A stretch of 7,526 bases of DNA, taken from assembly GCA_039178165.1 (NCBI GenBank), contig JBCDFL010000163.1:1-7526 (forward strand). The letters are read 5' to 3'. Positions 1-5,618 of the stretch are shown here, piece by piece. A program made the translations under genes and the position numbers. This stretch comes from JBCBCP01 sp039178165. GTDB taxonomy: Bacteria; Pseudomonadota; Alphaproteobacteria; Rhodobacterales; Rhodobacteraceae. The first letter of the stretch is position 1; every line of letters begins with the position of its first letter. The notes under the pieces are model-generated. The model ran no database searches, was not told where the DNA came from, and saw nothing but the letters and a program-made list of their open reading frames with translations.

Positions 1-78
1 CACCAGGGCCAGTGGCACGGCCACGACGAGTGCAACGAGTTTGAGGCGATCTGCCTGAAGGGCGTTCTGGGCGATCAT
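1..78 (-). CDS. N-terminal fragment of an unidentified membrane or exported protein
   Basis: Only the first 26 codons are in the window; the gene runs off the left edge. The peptide starts MIAQNALQADRLKLV and then becomes strongly hydrophobic (about residues 12-26, rich in L, V and A), which fits a first transmembrane helix or an uncleaved signal anchor. The start is supported by a Shine-Dalgarno-like GAGGG ending 9 bases before the ATG. It lies 91 bases downstream of pepF on the same strand, so it could be co-transcribed or have its own promoter in the gap. I do not recognise the family from so short a piece. It is clearly not the start of a DEXH helicase or of a PdeM-type phosphoesterase, which matters for the DNA-repair cluster upstream. 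Confidence 0.6.
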   Translation of the reverse strand, partial: MIAQNALQADRLKLVALVVAVPLALV

Positions 79-99
79 GATGGTTTTCCCTCTTTTGGT

Positions 100-124
100 G
101 CCGCTCTCATACACAAGAGGCGGC
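100..124 (-). promoter_or_regulatory. Stem-loop in the leader of the leftmost gene
   Basis: Bases 100-107 pair with 116-124 to give an 8-bp stem (GCCG/CGGC plus CTCT/AGAG) with one bulged base at 120 and an 8-base loop. On the minus strand it sits between the pepF stop and the Shine-Dalgarno of the leftmost gene, about 10 bases upstream of that site. No run of T follows on either strand, so it does not look like an intrinsic terminator. It could be a leader structure, an mRNA-stabilising hairpin at the pepF 3' end, or chance. The pairing is seen in the sequence; the role is inference. Confidence 0.35.
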
Positions 125-137
125 CCGAACCGCTCTT

Positions 138-166
138 ACTTTAGCGAAGCCGTTTGCAACCCGCAA
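138..166 (-). promoter_or_regulatory. Weak candidate sigma70 promoter for the leftmost gene
   Basis: Read on the minus strand, TTGCGG (161-166) and TAAAGT (138-143) are 17 bases apart, matching the -35 and -10 consensus at 3/6 and 4/6 positions. Transcription would start near 131, leaving a leader of about 50 bases that contains the stem-loop at 100-124 and the Shine-Dalgarno. The match is weak, and co-transcription with pepF is an equally good explanation. Confidence 0.22.
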
Positions 167-169
167 AGG

Positions 170-1990
170 TTAAGCGGCGTCGAGAGCCTCCAATTCGTCG
201 ATCAAACCTTCAATTACGGCCAAACCCTTGCCCCAAAACGCCGGATCGCTCGCATTTAGCCCAAAAGGTGCCAACAATTCGCTGTGATGTTTCGTGCCAC
301 CGGCCTTCAACATCTCGAAATATTTCTCCTGAAACCCGTCTTCGGCGTTTTGATAGACGGCGTAGAGCGAGTTCACGAGGCAATCGCCGAACGCGTAAGC
401 GTAAACGCAGAAGGGCGAGTGCACGAAGTGCGGGATGTAGGCCCAGAACGTCTCGTACCCTTCCATGAACTCGAAAGCGGGGCCGAGCGACTCGCCCTGC
501 ACCGACATCCAGAGCGCGCCGATATCTTCGGGCGTCAGCTCGCCCTGGCGGCGCGCCGCGTGGAGCTTGCACTCGAAATCGTAGAAGGCGATCTGGCGCA
601 CGACCGTGTTGATCATGTCCTCCACCTTGCCGGCCAGCAGCACCTTGCGCTGCGCGGGGTCGGTCGCGGCGTCCAGCATCTTGCGGAAGGTCAGCATCTC
701 GCCGAAGACGCTGGCTGTCTCCGCCAGCGTCAGCGGGGTGGAGGACAGCATCTCGCCCTGGCCGGCGGCGAGGACCTGGTGCACGCCGTGGCCCAGTTCG
801 TGCGCCAGGGTCATCACGTCGCGCGGTTTGCCCAAGTAGTTGAGCATCACGTAGGGGTGCACGTCCGTCACCGTGGGGTGGGCGAAGGCGCCGGGCGCCT
901 TGCCTGGCTTCACGCCCGCGTCGATCCAGCCCTTGGTGAAGAACGGCTGCGCAAGGTCCGCCATACGCGGGTCGAACGCGCCGTAGGCCTCCATCACCGT
1001 GCGCTGCGCCTGATCCCACGGCACCAGGGTCGGATCCTCCATCGGCAGGGGCGCGTTGCGGTCCCAGACCTGCATCTTGTCGAGGCCCATCCACTTGGCC
1101 TTGAGCGCATAGTAGCGGTGGCTGAGGCGGGGATAGGCGTCCACGACCGCCTTGCGCAGCGCCTCGACCACTTCCGGCTCCACATCGTTGCTCAGATGCC
1201 GGCCCGTTTGCGCGGTCGGCATCCCGCGCCACCGGTCTAGGATTTCCTTTTCCTGTGCTTGGGTGTTGTGGACGCGGGCGAAGGTCTTGATGTTGCTTTG
1301 GAAGACCGCCGCAAGCTCTTCGGACGCGGCCTGGCGCGCGGCACGGTCGGGATCGGTCAGCAGGTTCAGCGTGCCCTCGATCCCGCGGACCTCGCCCTGC
1401 ACGTTGAATTCCAGCCCGGCGATCGTCTCGTCGAACAGACGTTCCCACGCGTCACCGACGACACCGAGATCGTGCAGGAATTTCTCCATCTCGTCGCTGA
1501 GCTGGTAGGGCTTCATCGCGCGGATGCGGTCGAAGACGGGCTTGTAGCGCGCCAGATCGGCGTTTTCCGCCATGCGGCCGGCCAGGTGGTCGTCTTCAAG
1601 CCGGTTCAGCTCTAGCGTGAAGAAGACGAGCGGCGTGGTGAAGTTAGTGATCTTCTCCTGCAGGTCGGACAGGAATTTCGCGCGGCCCGCATCGGTCGTC
1701 AGTTGGTAGTAGCGCAGGCCGGCAAAGGACATCAGGCGCCCCGCGATCTGGTTGATCCGCTCCTGCCGCTGCACGCAGTCCAGCAGCGCGGCGGCGTCGA
1801 GCGTCGCAAGCTTGCCTTCATAGTCTGCGGCGAAGGCGGTGCAGGCGCCCTCCAACCAATCGAGGTCGCGCTTCAGCTCCGCCGCGTCCTCGCCGGTGTA
1901 TAGATCGTCGAGGTTCCATTCCGGCAGATCGCCCAAAGGCTCGCCCCCTGCGGTGGCGGCGTCGCGGACGGGGAAGGGCAGGTGCAGCAT
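170..1990 (-). CDS. pepF: M3 family oligoendopeptidase F (zinc metallopeptidase)
   Basis: A cytosolic zinc endopeptidase of the M3B family, close to clade-3 oligoendopeptidase F, which cuts short peptides and helps recycle peptides from protein turnover or signal-peptide breakdown. Using the 606-residue start chosen here, the HELGH zinc site is at residues 397-401 (H397, catalytic E398, H401) and the third ligand is most likely E424 in LAETASVFGE. The C-terminal HFVHSPFCVYAYAFGD stretch is typical of the family near the substrate-binding His/Tyr region. There is no signal peptide, and the length is normal for PepF. An in-frame ATG seven codons upstream (2011) has no Shine-Dalgarno, whereas the ATG at 1990 has AAGAGG six bases before it, so I prefer 1990. 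The gene lies 74 bases downstream of the amidohydrolase and may be read through from it or have its own promoter. The family call is very secure; the natural substrate is unknown. Confidence 0.95.
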   Translation of the reverse strand: MLHLPFPVRDAATAGGEPLGDLPEWNLDDLYTGEDAAELKRDLDWLEGACTAFAADYEGKLATLDAAALLDCVQRQERINQIAGRLMSFAGLRYYQLTTDAGRAKFLSDLQEKITNFTTPLVFFTLELNRLEDDHLAGRMAENADLARYKPVFDRIRAMKPYQLSDEMEKFLHDLGVVGDAWERLFDETIAGLEFNVQGEVRGIEGTLNLLTDPDRAARQAASEELAAVFQSNIKTFARVHNTQAQEKEILDRWRGMPTAQTGRHLSNDVEPEVVEALRKAVVDAYPRLSHRYYALKAKWMGLDKMQVWDRNAPLPMEDPTLVPWDQAQRTVMEAYGAFDPRMADLAQPFFTKGWIDAGVKPGKAPGAFAHPTVTDVHPYVMLNYLGKPRDVMTLAHELGHGVHQVLAAGQGEMLSSTPLTLAETASVFGEMLTFRKMLDAATDPAQRKVLLAGKVEDMINTVVRQIAFYDFECKLHAARRQGELTPEDIGALWMSVQGESLGPAFEFMEGYETFWAYIPHFVHSPFCVYAYAFGDCLVNSLYAVYQNAEDGFQEKYFEMLKAGGTKHHSELLAPFGLNASDPAFWGKGLAVIEGLIDELEALDAA

Positions 1991-1996
1991 ATGGGG

Positions 1997-2002
1997 CCTC
2001 TT
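1997..2002 (-). promoter_or_regulatory. Ribosome binding site that decides the pepF start
   Basis: On the minus strand AAGAGG is followed by six bases and then the ATG at 1990. The more upstream in-frame ATG at 2011 is preceded by a purine-poor, AT-containing stretch with no Shine-Dalgarno match. The site therefore favours the shorter protein beginning MLHLPFPVRD; the extra MIPKRPH would be an annotation artefact. Confidence 0.6.
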
Positions 2003-2064
2003 AGGGATCATTCGTTGAGCTTGTAGCTATGTGTTCGGGGCCGGATGGGCAACATTGCGGGGCG

Positions 2065-2943
2065 TCACGGGCTATCGAAGAAGAGCGCGTTTGGCGTGTC
2101 GACGAACACCGCTTGGCGCTCCGCCGCGCTCATCAGGCCCGCGGCTTGGTCCAGCAACTCGGCGACGTGGGGCATGCCGGCGCCGTTCAGCATGACGTGC
2201 GGCCAGTCGGAGCCCCAAAGGCACCGCTCCGCCGCGGCGTCGAGGTAGACGCGCATGAGCGGCGCGGCCTCGGTATACGGCGCGTGGGCCATCCGGTAGG
2301 GGGCGCTGAGCTTCATATGGATGTGCCCCGCGCCCATCAGCGCGCAGGCGGTGGCGATGCCCGGCCTGCTAGGCGATAGGTCAGTTGACGGCCAGCCCAG
2401 ATGATCGATCACGAGCGGTACCGGCAGCGCTTCGATATCCGCAGCGAGCGCGTCCAAGTGGCGGTCGGCGTGCAGCAACATCTGGATGTGCATCCCGTGA
2501 TCGGCCAGCAGCGGCGCCATCGCCTTGGCTCCGTCCCAGGACAGGACCCCGCCGTGCACGTAGTTGAGCCGTACGGCCTTGACGCCCTTGCCCGCCAGCG
2601 CTGCGACCTCCGCCCGGCCCGCGCCGTCGGGCAACAGGCCGACGCCGGCAAATCCTGGCCCCATCGCCTCGAGCGCCGCGAGGGTGACGGCATTGTTTGT
2701 GCCGTAGAAGATCGAGTGGACGATGATACTACGCGAACATCCTATAGTATCAAGGTGTTCACGGTACATCCTCAGCCACTGCGCGAAGTCGATATCCTGG
2801 GCCGGGTTCTCCACCCGGCCGTCCCAGAGCGGAAAGTCATCTGGCCCGCCCATCAGGTGCACGTGGGCGTCGCAGGCGCCGTCCAGCAAGCGCACGGAGG
2901 GGGTTCGCGGCGCGGGCGGCAGCGGGGCGAAGGGTTTATCCAT
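2065..2943 (-). CDS. Amidohydrolase-2 family (COG3618), LigI / lactonase-like
   Basis: A 292-residue TIM-barrel hydrolase of the amidohydrolase superfamily, in the group that includes 2-pyrone-4,6-dicarboxylate lactonase (LigI), galactarolactone isomerase and fuconolactonase. Visible signatures are the strand-1 HxH (H27, H29 in DAHVHLMGG), H181 in IDHLGWP, D246 in GSDWPH, and the substrate-side arginines R125 (VRLNY) and R217 (KLSAPYR). The arginines and spacing resemble LigI, a member known to act without a bound metal, so an anionic lactone or dicarboxylate substrate is plausible; this is inference. There is no signal peptide, so it is cytosolic. The start overlaps the end of the DNA ligase gene by 8 bases and has no clear Shine-Dalgarno, suggesting translational coupling. 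No other aromatic- or sugar-catabolic gene is nearby, so the pathway cannot be read from context. A rare-codon run lies at residues 67-72. Superfamily call is strong; exact substrate unknown. Confidence 0.88.
   Translation of the reverse strand: MDKPFAPLPPAPRTPSVRLLDGACDAHVHLMGGPDDFPLWDGRVENPAQDIDFAQWLRMYREHLDTIGCSRSIIVHSIFYGTNNAVTLAALEAMGPGFAGVGLLPDGAGRAEVAALAGKGVKAVRLNYVHGGVLSWDGAKAMAPLLADHGMHIQMLLHADRHLDALAADIEALPVPLVIDHLGWPSTDLSPSRPGIATACALMGAGHIHMKLSAPYRMAHAPYTEAAPLMRVYLDAAAERCLWGSDWPHVMLNGAGMPHVAELLDQAAGLMSAAERQAVFVDTPNALFFDSP
2724..2752. repeat. Perfect 8-bp inverted repeat inside the amidohydrolase gene
   Basis: TGATACTA (2724-2731) and TAGTATCA (2745-2752) are perfect inverted copies separated by 13 bases. 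The patch is AT-rich against a GC-rich background. It encodes roughly residues 65-73 of the amidohydrolase. No function is shown; it could be an operator-like site, an mRNA hairpin or a chance pattern. Confidence 0.5.
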
Positions 2944-4534
2944 AGGTCGCCAGCATATCCTTCAGATCGGCGAAGGTGTTCGCTTCTTGCACCGGTTTGT
3001 CGTGGCGCCAGCGTGACATGCGGGGAAAGCGCAGCGCAACGCCGGATTTATGCCGCGGGCTGGCCTGAATCCCTTCGAACGCGATCTCAAAGACATGGGT
3101 CGGTGTCACCTGCCGCACGGGGCCGAAGCGTTGCAGTGTGTTCTTGCGCACCCAGGCGGTGATCTTCCGAAACTCGGCGTCCGTCAGGCCGGAATAGGCC
3201 TTGGTGAAGGGCACCAATTCGTTCCCTTTCCACACCGCGAAAGTGAAATCGGTAAAGAGGTTGGCGCGCCGGCCCGAGCCCGATCGGGCATAGATCATCA
3301 CCGCGTCGATGGTCAGCGGGTCCAGCTTCCACTTCCACCAATCGCCCTTCTTGCGCCCGACCAGGTAGGGGCTGTCCGCGCGTTTCAGCATCAGCCCTTC
3401 GGCCTGCGCCTCGCGGGCGCCGGCGCGGGTCTCGGCCAATGCCTCCCACGAAGGGATCGGCACTTGCGGGCTCAGGATCACGGGGGCTTCGGGCGGCAGA
3501 GCGCCCGCCAACGCCTCAAGCCGCGCGCGCCGGTCCGCGAAAGGCACCTGGCGCAGGTCCTCTCCGCCGTCTTCCAGGAGGTCGTAGGCGTGCAGGATCA
3601 CCGGCGCCTCAGCCAGCAGTTTCTTCGGCACCGTCTTGCGCCCGATCCGCTTTTGCAGCGCGTTGAAGCTGAGCGGCTGGCCCGCGGCCCGGTCCCAGGC
3701 GAGGATTTCACCGTCGAGCACGGTGCCCATCGGCAGGTAATCCTTCGCGCGGGCCAGTTCGGGGAACCGGTCGGTCATCAGCTCTTCCCCGCGGGACCAG
3801 ACGAAGTGATCGCCGGCGCGCAGGATCAATTGCCCGCGGATGCCGTCCCACTTCCACTCCGCGCGCCACTCGGCCGGATCGCCCAACGCCTCCGGCCCGT
3901 CCTCGAGCGCGTAGGCCAGATAGAAAGGGTAGGGCCGCGCGGCGTCGGCGGCGGCATCCTCTGCTTCGATCAGGCTGTGCCAGGTGACATCGTCCGGCGT
4001 CCACGCGCCCATGAGCCGGTGGGCGAGGTCCGCCTCGTCCCGGCCCGTGGCGCGAGCCAGCGCGCGGGTCATCAGCTTCTGGCTGACCCCGACGCGAAAG
4101 CCGCCGGTGATGAGCTTGTTGAAAAGGAACCGTTCCGCACCGGCAAGCTGGTCCCAGGCGTCGAGGACGAAGGCCTTGCGCGCGGGTTCATCCACATGAG
4201 CTAGATCGCGTAACGCATTGATCCAGAATGTCAGGGACTGATCCGAGTTGCGGCTGGGTTCGGGAAGGACAAGGCTGATCGTCTCGCTTAAATCACCCAC
4301 GATGGGGTAGCATTCCTCGAAGAGCCAAAGGGGAATGCCCGCCCGCTCTGCCGCCCATTCGCGCAGGCGCGTCGTTGTGACGGCCCGTTTGGGCCGGCGG
4401 CCGGAGAACATGGCGATGCACCATAGGCGGTCGTCTTCGGGCGCGTCTTCGAAATACCGCGCGAGGGCAGCTGTCTTGACAGTCGTCTTGGTGCTTTGGT
4501 CCAGCGCGGCGAAGAGGGCGGTGAAGCGTTTCAT
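2936..4534 (-). CDS. ATP-dependent DNA ligase of the ligase-associated DNA damage response cluster
   Basis: A 532-residue ATP-dependent DNA ligase that seals nicks through a ligase-AMP intermediate; it is an accessory repair ligase beside the essential NAD-dependent LigA. Domain order: an alpha-helical DNA-binding domain (about 1-200), nucleotidyltransferase domain (about 205-400) and OB-fold domain (about 405-530). Motif I is EWKWDGIR with adenylated lysine K228; motif Ia SRGEE begins at S247; motif III is LDGE (D274-E276); motif IIIa is HAYDLL near 315-320; motif IV is EGLMLK (E379-K384); motif V is WWKWKLD with K401 and K403; a motif VI-like RFPRMSRWRHDK lies at 502-513. All key residues are present, so it should be active. 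It lacks the polymerase and nuclease domains of LigD. A GAGGA Shine-Dalgarno six bases before the ATG lies inside the end of the exonuclease gene, which it overlaps by 4 bases (ATGA). In the literature this type is sometimes called LigB, a symbol that also means an unrelated NAD ligase in E. coli, so no symbol is given. Confidence 0.95.
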   Translation of the reverse strand: MKRFTALFAALDQSTKTTVKTAALARYFEDAPEDDRLWCIAMFSGRRPKRAVTTTRLREWAAERAGIPLWLFEECYPIVGDLSETISLVLPEPSRNSDQSLTFWINALRDLAHVDEPARKAFVLDAWDQLAGAERFLFNKLITGGFRVGVSQKLMTRALARATGRDEADLAHRLMGAWTPDDVTWHSLIEAEDAAADAARPYPFYLAYALEDGPEALGDPAEWRAEWKWDGIRGQLILRAGDHFVWSRGEELMTDRFPELARAKDYLPMGTVLDGEILAWDRAAGQPLSFNALQKRIGRKTVPKKLLAEAPVILHAYDLLEDGGEDLRQVPFADRRARLEALAGALPPEAPVILSPQVPIPSWEALAETRAGAREAQAEGLMLKRADSPYLVGRKKGDWWKWKLDPLTIDAVMIYARSGSGRRANLFTDFTFAVWKGNELVPFTKAYSGLTDAEFRKITAWVRKNTLQRFGPVRQVTPTHVFEIAFEGIQASPRHKSGVALRFPRMSRWRHDKPVQEANTFADLKDMLATYG

Positions 4535-5532
4535 GCGGCTTCCTCGTCCTCGGCCTCACCGCCGAATTCGGTGGGGACCACCTCCGCCCGCCAGCCATTT
4601 TCATTCAGGTAGCGGCTGAAGATATCCGTATAACCATGTGTGACGTAGATATTTTCCGCGCCCGTCTGTTCGATTGCCCAAAGTAGGCTGGTCCAATCGG
4701 CGTGGTCCGAGATGACGAATCCGCGGTCGCCCGCCCGCCGCCGCCGGATGCCGCGCAGTGCCATCCAGCCCGAGGCGAAGGCCGTTTGACGCGCGCCCCA
4801 GCGCGCCGCCCATTTCGCGTCCGTAGCCGACGGGGGCGCGATCAGGATCGCGCTGGGATGTGCCTTCACCTCCGTCTCCAGCGTGCACAGCGTCGTGTCG
4901 GGCAACGTCACGCCCTGGCCGCGGAGTATGGCGTTGGTATTCTCAACCGCACCGTGGGTCATGATCGGGCCGATCTCTGGGTCGAGCATCGACAGCAGGC
5001 GTTGGGCCTTGCCGAGCGCGTAGGCACCCAGGACCGCCGTTTGGCCCGCCGCGGCACAGGCGTGCCACCAGGCGTTGATCTCCGCCGCGACGTCGGCTTG
5101 ATCGGCCCAGCGGAAGACGGGAAGGCCGAAGGTGCTTTCGGTCACGAAGTGGTGGCAGAGGACCGGCTCGAACGGTGTGGAGACGCCGTCATCGACGACT
5201 TTGTAGTCGCCCGACACGACCCAGACCTCACCGCCCTTTTCGACGCGGATTTGGGCGGAGCCGGGGACGTGGCCGGCTGGGTGGAAGGAGATGGAGACGC
5301 CGTTGACGTCTAGGACTTCACCGTAGCGGACGGTCTGCGCGCCGATGTCGCCGAGGCGATGGCGCATCACGGGCAGGGCCATGTCGGTGCACAGATAGGA
5401 CCCCATGCCGGGCCGGGCATGGTCGGCGTGCCCGTGCGTGATGGCCGCGCGCGGCACCGGGCGCCAGGGATCGATATAGAGGTCGGCAGCGGCGCAGTAG
5501 ATACCGCGCTCCGTGAAGGTCAGCAGGGGCAT
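4531..5532 (-). CDS. Ligase-associated DNA damage response exonuclease (metallo-beta-lactamase fold)
   Basis: A 333-residue metallo-beta-lactamase/beta-CASP-type nuclease of the family found beside ATP-dependent DNA ligases, distantly related to SNM1/Artemis and CPSF-type nucleases. It is thought to trim DNA ends or damaged nucleotides before ligation. Metal-site residues are visible: HGHADH (H33, H35, D37, H38), H88 in PAGHVPGS, D109 in SGDYK, E132 in TESTFGLP, D276/H277 in ISDHADW and H299 in YVTHG. The C-terminus is acidic (EAEDEEAA), and its codons also carry the ligase Shine-Dalgarno. The ATG at 5532 is preceded by a pyrimidine-rich stretch with no Shine-Dalgarno but with a -10-like TACACT six bases upstream, suggesting a leaderless transcript. 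It is the first gene of the exonuclease-ligase-amidohydrolase unit. The helicase and PdeM/MPE partners usual in this cluster are not in the window. Family call secure; the biochemical activity is known mainly for homologues. Confidence 0.94.
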   Translation of the reverse strand: MPLLTFTERGIYCAAADLYIDPWRPVPRAAITHGHADHARPGMGSYLCTDMALPVMRHRLGDIGAQTVRYGEVLDVNGVSISFHPAGHVPGSAQIRVEKGGEVWVVSGDYKVVDDGVSTPFEPVLCHHFVTESTFGLPVFRWADQADVAAEINAWWHACAAAGQTAVLGAYALGKAQRLLSMLDPEIGPIMTHGAVENTNAILRGQGVTLPDTTLCTLETEVKAHPSAILIAPPSATDAKWAARWGARQTAFASGWMALRGIRRRRAGDRGFVISDHADWTSLLWAIEQTGAENIYVTHGYTDIFSRYLNENGWRAEVVPTEFGGEAEDEEAA

Positions 5533-5538
5533 GAGGGG

Positions 5539-5566
5539 AGTGTAGGGCGGGGCGCGGCAGTGCCTA
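5539..5566 (-). promoter_or_regulatory. Candidate promoter of the exonuclease-ligase unit, leaderless type
   Basis: On the minus strand TAGGCA (5561-5566) and TACACT (5539-5544) are 16 bases apart; each matches the -35 and -10 consensus at 4 of 6 positions. The -10 ends six bases before the exonuclease ATG, so transcription would start at or next to the initiation codon. The absence of any Shine-Dalgarno fits this. The -35 lies inside one arm of the inverted repeat at 5561-5618. No alphaproteobacterial LexA box (GTTC-N7-GTTC type) is seen here. Pattern seen; promoter activity inferred. Confidence 0.35.
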
Positions 5567-5618
5567 GGGAGGTGGGCCGACCGACTGCGCCCATCTCAGC
5601 CCCAAGGCGCGCTAGGCA
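5561..5618. repeat. Nested inverted repeats between the hydrolase and exonuclease genes
   Basis: TGCCTAG (5561-5567) and CTAGGCA (5612-5618) are perfect inverted copies 44 bases apart; the second contains the stop codon of the alpha/beta hydrolase gene. Between them TGGGC (5573-5577) and GCCCA (5589-5593) form a smaller 5-bp stem with an 11-base loop. No T-run follows on the minus strand, so it is not a standard intrinsic terminator, although it could stabilise the hydrolase mRNA end or act as a protein site overlapping the exonuclease promoter. Confidence 0.4.

Noticed and set aside
284..1240. Plus-strand open frame of about 320 codons opposite pepF
   Set aside because: Shadow frame with many H, V and R residues and no domain; the pepF frame accounts for this DNA.
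210..1448. Minus-strand open frame of about 410 codons within pepF
   Set aside because: It is an alternate frame of pepF, extremely rich in R, G, A and P, with no motif. The HELGH-containing frame is clearly the real gene.
3050..4204. Long plus-strand open frame (about 380 codons) opposite the DNA ligase
   Set aside because: The ligase has all nucleotidyltransferase motifs on the other strand; the antisense translation has no domain and is explained by GC-rich codon bias.
2936..4534. LigD-type NHEJ ligase
   Set aside because: There is no LigD polymerase or phosphoesterase domain and no ku gene nearby. The domain layout and the adjacent exonuclease fit the ligase-associated repair family instead.
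4531..5532. Beta-lactamase or glyoxalase II
   Set aside because: The fold is shared, but ESTFGLP, SGDYK and SDHADW, and the overlap with a DNA ligase, identify the repair nuclease family.
5533..5611. SOS (LexA) box upstream of the exonuclease-ligase unit
   Set aside because: I looked for the alphaproteobacterial GTTC-N7-GTTC / GAAC-N7-GAAC pattern before this unit and before pepF and found none, so SOS control is not supported by sequence.
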